DNA of 64,000 nucleotides. It comes from Mycobacterium sp. 852002-51163_SCH5372311. Lineage in GTDB: Bacteria > Actinomycetota > Actinomycetes > Mycobacteriales > Mycobacteriaceae. The stretch spans positions 59,078-123,077 of the forward strand of contig NZ_LZIJ01000193.1 of the NCBI RefSeq assembly GCF_001667115.1, in the 5' to 3' direction. The notes beneath the pieces were generated by a model. That model did not search any database, was not told the origin of the DNA, and was given only the letters and a program-made list of their open reading frames with translations. Every line of letters starts with the position of its first letter. The first letter of the stretch is position 1. A program made the position numbers and the translations under genes. This document shows, in pieces, positions 58,471 through 64,000 of this stretch.

Positions 58471-60005
58471 TGCAACACCAGCTCCCGCGCGTCGTCCCGC
58501 AGCGCTCGGCGCAGGGTGGGTATCACACCATGCCCATCGATGTCTGCGATCATGGCGCCGAGACGCTCCGCGAAGCCGGGAATCATGCGTAGGTCGGCGA
58601 GGATTTCATGCCTCAGCAACGGACGAGGATTGTTGCCTCCCATCGTCGCCAACTTGGTGAGGAGTCCCGACTCCGGGTCGTCGACGTGGATCTTGCCACC
58701 GTCGAGGTCGTAGCCGCGCAGGTACCGGGCCCACCCGGCCAGGGCCAGCATCAGCAGAGTGTGCGGTTTGTCCTGCGCGATCGCCTCGTGCAGAGACGGC
58801 AGCAGGAACGACGCCATCTTCGTCGATCCCCGTCGCGCCAAACGCGACAACTGGTCGCTCAAGCGGGGATTGCCGAGCCGAGTGAGCAACGTGTTCCGAT
58901 AACCCGGGGTGTTCATCCCGGGCACCGCCGGTAGCAACGGTTGAATCTCGTCGCGCATGAGCTGCTCGACGTAGTCAAAGATGACCGGGTCACTCATCGC
59001 CTCGTCGGTGCGCTGGTAGCCGGCCAGCGTGGCCAGACACGCGATCGCAATATGAGTTCCGTTGAGCAGACGGGTTTTGACCAGCGTGTGGTCGCTTACA
59101 TCGGTCACGAACTGGGCGCCCACCTCATGAAGGGGCGGCCGGTCGTCGCTGAAGGTGTCCTCGATGACCCATTGGCAATACGGTTCGGTCAGCACCGGCA
59201 ATCTGTCGGCAATGCCGAATGTGTGCTCGACGAATTGGCGTTCGGATGTTGAAGTCTGCGGGGTTATGCGGTCGACCATGGTCGACGGGAATGCGACGTG
59301 GGTGTCGATCCAGCGGGCAAGGCCGGGGTCTTTTAAAGCGGCGAACGACACCAGCGCCGTTCGCGCCGCCTGGGTGTTGTCCGGAATGTTGTCGCAGCAG
59401 AGCACCGTGAAAGGGGCAGTGCCGGTGCGGCGACGCTGTTCGAGTGCCTCGGTGAGATATGCCCACGCGGTGGCGAAGCTGTTCGACGCGACCAGATCGG
59501 CACGCACGTCAGGGTGGTCAGCATCGAATTCGCGGGTAACCGGATCCAGGAAGTACCCGTTGTCGGTAATCGTCAGGCTGACGACGCGGGTTTGAGGGTC
59601 AGCCAGAGCCACCCGCACCGCGGTGTTGTCGTTCGGTGCGTAGTGGTAGGAGCCGATCGAGCCGACGACCCGGGCCGTCTGGCGGTCATGGCCGCGTTGT
59701 ACGACGGTGTAAAGCCCATCTTGAGCCGACAGCAGATCCTTCACGTCTCGGGAGCGCAGGCTGACGCCGGTAACCCCCCATTCCTGGGAAATGCCCGAGC
59801 GGGCTAGGTCGTCGAAGTAGACGGCCTGGTGCGCACGGTGAAAGTTGCCTGCTCCGATATGAACAACACCGGGCTGAAGAGCCGACCTGTCGTAGGTTGG
59901 CACGTCGATTCGTGGTGAATGCAGGGGCAATGTGGCGTCGCTCAGCGGAACCCCACTGCTGCAGTCCTGGGCGACGACACTCGTCAAGTGGTTGGCGTAG
60001 CGCAT
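58467..60005 (-). CDS. Second mannitol-dehydrogenase-family oxidoreductase
   Basis: The 512-residue protein is a paralogue of the dehydrogenase at 56118. The cofactor motif VVHIGAGNFHRAHQAVYFDDLA is followed by LTITDNGYFLDP, CCDNIPDNTQAARTAL, STMVDRITPQTS and the catalytic VKTRLLNGTHIAIA. It likely oxidises another polyol (for example mannitol versus arabitol). The start is uncertain: the ATG at 60005 has no strong ribosome binding site, and similarity to the family starts about 23 residues later at LSDATLPLHSPRI. It is the first gene of the cassette, divergent from ligD. Confidence 0.85.
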   Translation of the reverse strand: MRYANHLTSVVAQDCSSGVPLSDATLPLHSPRIDVPTYDRSALQPGVVHIGAGNFHRAHQAVYFDDLARSGISQEWGVTGVSLRSRDVKDLLSAQDGLYTVVQRGHDRQTARVVGSIGSYHYAPNDNTAVRVALADPQTRVVSLTITDNGYFLDPVTREFDADHPDVRADLVASNSFATAWAYLTEALEQRRRTGTAPFTVLCCDNIPDNTQAARTALVSFAALKDPGLARWIDTHVAFPSTMVDRITPQTSTSERQFVEHTFGIADRLPVLTEPYCQWVIEDTFSDDRPPLHEVGAQFVTDVSDHTLVKTRLLNGTHIAIACLATLAGYQRTDEAMSDPVIFDYVEQLMRDEIQPLLPAVPGMNTPGYRNTLLTRLGNPRLSDQLSRLARRGSTKMASFLLPSLHEAIAQDKPHTLLMLALAGWARYLRGYDLDGGKIHVDDPESGLLTKLATMGGNNPRPLLRHEILADLRMIPGFAERLGAMIADIDGHGVIPTLRRALRDDARELVLQ

Positions 60006-60189
60006 TGGTCGCCGAACATACCCACCGTGATGGCGGTCGCAAAGCGAGCACGGCACCGTGGCATCCGACATTGCTGGTGTCAACAGCCGTTTAGCCGACG
60101 TGGTGAAATGCGCCACATCGAGGCGGGGGTCGATGGAGGCGGCCCGATATGAGCGCTGATTCCTGGACCGCGCGCGTAGCTTTAGCAGC

Positions 60190-62505
60190 ATGGATTCGCC
60201 GCAGGCGTGGCCTCCCGAACCGAAGGCGCATCCCCGGGTGAAATTGACCAACGCCGACAAGGTGCTCTACCCAGCCACCGAGGGCCGACAGGCCGTCACA
60301 AAAAGAGAGGTCTTTGCGTACTACACCAGCATCGCCGAGGTGATGGTGCCGCACATCGCGCGGCGCCCGGCCACGCGCAAGCGGTGGCCCAACGGTGTCG
60401 AGCAGGGCTCGTTCTTCGAAAAGCAGCTGGCGTCTTCGGCGCCGGACTGGTTGCCGCGCGCCGGCGTGACGCACCGGTCGGGAACCACGACCTATCCGAT
60501 CATCGAAAGCGCCACCGGGCTGGCCTGGATAGCGCAGCAGGCAGCGCTCGAGGTGCACGTGCCGCAGTGGAGGTTCGTCGCCGAGTGGACGCGAAAAGGC
60601 GAAAAGTTAAACCCGGGCCCGGCAACACGATTGGTGTTCGACCTGGACCCCGGCGAGGGCGTGACGATGGCCCAGCTGGCCGAGGTGGCCCGCGCCGTCC
60701 GCGAGCTGATCACCGACATCGGCCTGACCACCTTCCCGCTCACCAGCGGCAGCAAAGGCCTGCATCTCTACGCGCCATTGGATGAGCCGGTGAGCAGCAG
60801 GGGAGCTTCCGTTCTTGCCAAACGCGTTGCGCAGCAACTGGAAACGATGATGCCCAAGCTGGTGACTGCGACGATGACCAAGAGTCTGCGCGCCGGTAAG
60901 GTGTTCTTGGACTGGAGCCAGAACAACGGCGCGAAAACGACCATCGCCCCCTATTCGCTGCGTGGCCGCGAGCATCCGACGGTCGCGGCACCGCGCAGCT
61001 GGGAAGAGCTCGACGACCCGGATTCGCTGCGCCAGTTGCGCTACGACGAAGTGCTTGCCAGGGTGGCTCGCGACGGCGATCTGCTGGCGGCGCTGGACGC
61101 CGATATGCCCGGCGCGGACCGGCTGACCAAGTACCGCAGCATGCGTGACGCGTCCAAGACACCCGAACCGGTACCGGCTTCCAAACCCATTACCGGACAC
61201 GACAATACGTTCGTCATCCAGGAGCATCACGCGCGCCGGCTGCACTACGACTTCCGGTTGGAAAGAGACGGGGTGCTGGTGTCGTGGGCGGTGCCGAAGA
61301 ACCTGCCCGAGACGACGTCGGTGAACCACCTGGCGGTGCACACCGAGGATCATCCGCTGGAATACGGCATGTTCGAGGGCAGTATCCCCAAGGGCGAGTA
61401 CGGCGCCGGCAAGGTGATCATCTGGGACTCCGGGACCTACGACACCGAGAAGTTCAACGACTCCGGCGAGAAGGGGGAGGTCATCGTCAACCTGCACGGC
61501 AGCCGGATCTCCGGGCGCTATGCCCTGATTCAAACCAACGGCGACCAGTGGCTGGCCCACCGGATGAAAGATCAGAAATTCTTCGACTTCGACTCGCTGG
61601 CGCCAATGTTCGCGACCCACGGTTCGGTGGCCAACTTGAAAGCGAGCGTGTGGGCCTTCGAAGGCAAATGGGACGGTTATCGGCTGCTCGTTGACGCCGA
61701 CCACGGCAACGTGCGGCTGAGGTCGCGCAGCGGACGCGACGTCACCAAGGAGTATCCCCAATTACGTTCGCTGGCTGACGCTTTGGCTGAGCACCATGTG
61801 GTAATCGATGGTGAAGTGGTAGCGCTCGACAAGTCGGGCGTACCCAGCTTCAACGAAATGCAGAACCGGGTGCGCGCCACCCGAATCGAGTTTTGGGCGT
61901 TCGACTTGCTCTATGTTGACGGCCGTTCACTACTGCGGGCCCGCTACTCCGACCGCCGCAAGCTGCTGGAAACACTCGCCAGTGCAGGCGATCTCATTGT
62001 TCCCCCGCTGCTACCCGGCAATGGCGCCGAAGCACTGGAGTACTCCCGCAAGCGTGGCTGGGAAGGCGTCGTCGCCAAGCGGCGCGACTCCACTTATCAG
62101 CCGGGCCGGCGTTCGGCGTCCTGGGTCAAGGACAAGCACTGGAACACCCAGGAGGTCGTCATCGGCGGCTGGCGCGCGGGCGAAGGCGGCCGCAGCAGCG
62201 GCATCGGGGCGCTGCTGGTCGGCATTCCCGGCGACGGTGGCCTGCGGTTCGCCGGGCGGGTCGGCACCGGCTTCACCGAACGCGACTTGGCCAACCTCAA
62301 GGCCACACTGGCGCCGTTACACACCGACAGATCCCCGTTCGACGCTCCGCTTCCGCCGCCCGACGCCAAGCGGGTCACCTTCGTCGAGCCGGTCCTGGTC
62401 GGGGAGGTGCGCTACAGCGAATGGACCCCGGATAACCGTTTGCGTCAACCGAGTTGGCGGGGACTGCGACCGGACAAGGAACCGAGTGAGGTGATACGCG
62501 AATGA
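60190..62505 (+). CDS. ligD: ATP-dependent DNA ligase LigD (polymerase-nuclease-ligase)
   Basis: The 771-residue enzyme has three domains in mycobacterial order. The polymerase/primase domain (about 1-300) carries the metal-binding LVFDLDPGEG and LTSGSKGLHLYAP. The phosphoesterase domain (about 335-480) carries FVIQEHHARRLHYDFRLE and EYGMFEGSIPKGEYGAG. The ligase domain (about 488-771) has the nucleotidylated Lys493 in FEGKWDGYRLL and KRRDSTYQPGRRS. It fills, trims and seals ends held by Ku in non-homologous end joining. The next gene overlaps its stop by 4 bp. Confidence 0.96.
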   Translation: MDSPQAWPPEPKAHPRVKLTNADKVLYPATEGRQAVTKREVFAYYTSIAEVMVPHIARRPATRKRWPNGVEQGSFFEKQLASSAPDWLPRAGVTHRSGTTTYPIIESATGLAWIAQQAALEVHVPQWRFVAEWTRKGEKLNPGPATRLVFDLDPGEGVTMAQLAEVARAVRELITDIGLTTFPLTSGSKGLHLYAPLDEPVSSRGASVLAKRVAQQLETMMPKLVTATMTKSLRAGKVFLDWSQNNGAKTTIAPYSLRGREHPTVAAPRSWEELDDPDSLRQLRYDEVLARVARDGDLLAALDADMPGADRLTKYRSMRDASKTPEPVPASKPITGHDNTFVIQEHHARRLHYDFRLERDGVLVSWAVPKNLPETTSVNHLAVHTEDHPLEYGMFEGSIPKGEYGAGKVIIWDSGTYDTEKFNDSGEKGEVIVNLHGSRISGRYALIQTNGDQWLAHRMKDQKFFDFDSLAPMFATHGSVANLKASVWAFEGKWDGYRLLVDADHGNVRLRSRSGRDVTKEYPQLRSLADALAEHHVVIDGEVVALDKSGVPSFNEMQNRVRATRIEFWAFDLLYVDGRSLLRARYSDRRKLLETLASAGDLIVPPLLPGNGAEALEYSRKRGWEGVVAKRRDSTYQPGRRSASWVKDKHWNTQEVVIGGWRAGEGGRSSGIGALLVGIPGDGGLRFAGRVGTGFTERDLANLKATLAPLHTDRSPFDAPLPPPDAKRVTFVEPVLVGEVRYSEWTPDNRLRQPSWRGLRPDKEPSEVIRE

Positions 62506-64000
62506 AATGGGTGACGTATCAAGGCCCGGATAGCAGCGAACGGACCGCAGTGTTATCCGGTGACATGATTCACCCGGCGCCGCCCGCCGTCACGCTCCTG
62601 GAGCTGGTCGGCCGTGGCCCAGACGGGCTGCGCGAAGCCGGTGAGCAGGCACTTGGCTCCGAGCCGGTTGCCCTGGCCGATGTGCGGCTGCGCGCGCCGA
62701 TCCCACGTCCGCCGTCGATCCGGGACTCGCTGTGTTTCTTGGACCACATGCGCAACTGTCAGGCCGCACTCGGTGCCGGGCGGGTCCTGGCCGACACCTG
62801 GTACCGCATCCCCGCTTTCTACTTCGCCTGTCCGGCAACCGTGCTCGGTCCCTACGACGACGCGCCGATGGCTCCCGGAAGTGCTTGGCAGGACTTCGAA
62901 TTGGAGATCGCAGCGGTCATCGGAACAAGCGGTAAGGACCTTACGGTGCAGGAAGCCGAACGCGCCATCATCGGCTACATGATCTTCAACGACTGGTCCG
63001 CCCGCGACCTGCAGCAGCTGGAGGGGCAACTGGCCATCGGGCAGGCCAAGGGAAAAGACAGCGGCGTCACGTTGGGCCCGTACCTGGTTACACCGGATGA
63101 GCTCGAATCCTACTGTCGTGACGGCAAGCTCGACCTTCAGGTGAGCGCTCTGGTAAATGACAACGTGATCGGTTCGGGGTCCACCGCGCAGATGGACTGG
63201 AGCTTCGGTGAAGTCATCTCCTACGCCTCGCGCGGAGTGACGCTGATGCCCGGCGACGTCTTCGGCTCCGGCACGGTGCCCACCTGCACGCTGGTCGAGC
63301 ATCTGAGTCTTACTGCGCTGGAATCGTTTCCGGGCTGGCTGCACGACGGCGACGTCGTAACCCTGCGGGTGCAGGGATTGGGGGAGACCCGGCAGACCGT
63401 CCGCGCCAGTCGCCCACCGCACCCGCTGGCGCCGCGGCGCAACCCGGACGCGCCGCCAGCCGCCGACCGGGTCAATCACGCGCCCGCACGAGTGCCCTAC
63501 ACCCGCGGACTGCACCAGGTCGGTGATCGGGTATGGGCGTGGACGCTGCCAGATGGGGGCTACGGCTGGAGCAACGCCGGATTGGTTGCCGGCGACGGCG
63601 CTTCGCTGCTCGTCGACACGCTTTTCGACCTGGCGCTGACGCGCGAAATGTTCAACGCGATGAAGCCGGTCACCGATGGGGCACCAATCACGCACGCGTT
63701 GATCACCCACTCCAACGGCGACCACACGCACGGCAATCAGCTGCTGGACCCGTCGGTGCGGATCATCGCGGCCGAGGGTACGGCCGAGGAGATCGCGCAT
63801 GGCATGCCCGCTGAGATGCTGGTGATGACGCAGACAGCCAACCTCGGTCCCGTCGCCACCCCGTATGCGCGAGAACGATTCGGGCACTTCGATTTCAGCG
63901 GCATCAAGGTGCGCAATGCCGATCTCACCTTCGAGCGTGAGCTCAGCGTGCAGGTCGGCGGTCGGCAGATCAACCTGTTGAACCTGGGTCCGGCCCACAC
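62502..64000 (+). CDS. FAH-MBL fusion hydrolase (Rv0939-like, partial)
   Basis: The gene runs off the right edge, with about 499 residues visible. The N-terminal half (about 75-295) is a fumarylacetoacetate-hydrolase fold: FELEIAAVIGTSGKDLTVQEA, GYMIFNDWSARDLQ, KGKDSGVTLGPYLVTPDEL and MPGDVFGSGTVPTCTLVEH. The second half (from about 340) is a metallo-beta-lactamase-like domain with the metal motif ALITHSNGDHTHGNQLL. Such fusions may combine ring-cleavage product hydrolysis with a second hydrolysis; the pathway is unknown. Its ATG overlaps the ligD stop. It corresponds to Rv0939. Confidence 0.86.
   Translation, partial: MKWVTYQGPDSSERTAVLSGDMIHPAPPAVTLLELVGRGPDGLREAGEQALGSEPVALADVRLRAPIPRPPSIRDSLCFLDHMRNCQAALGAGRVLADTWYRIPAFYFACPATVLGPYDDAPMAPGSAWQDFELEIAAVIGTSGKDLTVQEAERAIIGYMIFNDWSARDLQQLEGQLAIGQAKGKDSGVTLGPYLVTPDELESYCRDGKLDLQVSALVNDNVIGSGSTAQMDWSFGEVISYASRGVTLMPGDVFGSGTVPTCTLVEHLSLTALESFPGWLHDGDVVTLRVQGLGETRQTVRASRPPHPLAPRRNPDAPPAADRVNHAPARVPYTRGLHQVGDRVWAWTLPDGGYGWSNAGLVAGDGASLLVDTLFDLALTREMFNAMKPVTDGAPITHALITHSNGDHTHGNQLLDPSVRIIAAEGTAEEIAHGMPAEMLVMTQTANLGPVATPYARERFGHFDFSGIKVRNADLTFERELSVQVGGRQINLLNLGPAH

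Noticed and set aside
60071..60260. Longer N-terminus for the second polyol dehydrogenase (start at 60071 or 60260)
   Set aside because: The added residues are rich in Arg/Cys, unlike the family, and the longest form would overlap ligD on the other strand.

Overview
The window is high-GC actinobacterial DNA with mycobacterial gene content. Long stretches have the same gene order as the Mycobacterium tuberculosis interval Rv0879c-Rv0939: serC, fprB, citA, gltA2, prrAB, accD3, echA6, the Rv0909/Rv0910 toxin-antitoxin pair, Rv0913c-Rv0914c, mntH, pstS3-pstC2-pstA1, pknD, pstS2, ku and ligD. It differs from M. tuberculosis in many places, so a non-tuberculous, probably slow-growing Mycobacterium is most likely. 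The species cannot be fixed from the sequence alone. Assignments to M. tuberculosis genes are from memory of those proteins, not from a database search.

Layout. 1-7.8 kb: regulators, an RNA methyltransferase, sepH, serC, an AurF-type diiron protein and fprB. 7.8-8.4 kb: a gene-free segment with a 10 x 20-bp repeat array and a long hairpin. 8.4-13.6 kb: citA and pdxH (divergent), gltA2, and an FAD oxidoreductase with a DUF2630 gene. 13.7-15.4 kb: a PknH-like kinase in the place that arfABC occupies in M. tuberculosis. 15.4-19.4 kb: prrAB, then an FAD monooxygenase divergent from a TetR regulator. 19.4-30.1 kb: accD3, echA6, an MBL-fold hydrolase, a beta-lactamase-like lipoprotein, the toxin-antitoxin pair, a VOC protein, a 1061-residue cyclase/ATPase and a membrane protein; ctpE is not present here. 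30.1-33.3 kb: a coupled VOC / carotenoid oxygenase / thiolase-like operon. 33.3-36.1 kb: accessory genes, including a truncated dipeptidase and a membrane protein fused to a shortened Hsp20 domain.

36.09-41.91 kb is a degenerate prophage-like element in tRNA-Arg(CCU). It is bounded by 38-bp copies of the tRNA 3' end and carries the last 89 codons of a tyrosine integrase, an HNH endonuclease, a P27-type small terminase, a HicA-like/acidic protein pair and two genes that need frameshifts to be read.

41.9-64 kb returns to core gene order: LLM oxidoreductase, a cyclotransferase/poly-gamma-glutamate hydrolase fusion, mntH, a reductase and an SDR behind a KstR-type box, and the Pst phosphate uptake and PknD locus (no pstB, pstS1, pstC1 or pstA2 here). 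The non-homologous end-joining genes ku and ligD are split by a four-gene polyol/sugar cassette. ligD overlaps a partial FAH-MBL fusion gene.

A family of long hairpins with arms like CGAGCAGACGCAAAA occurs four times, each immediately downstream of a stop codon or overlapping the last codons of a gene. They probably act as terminators.
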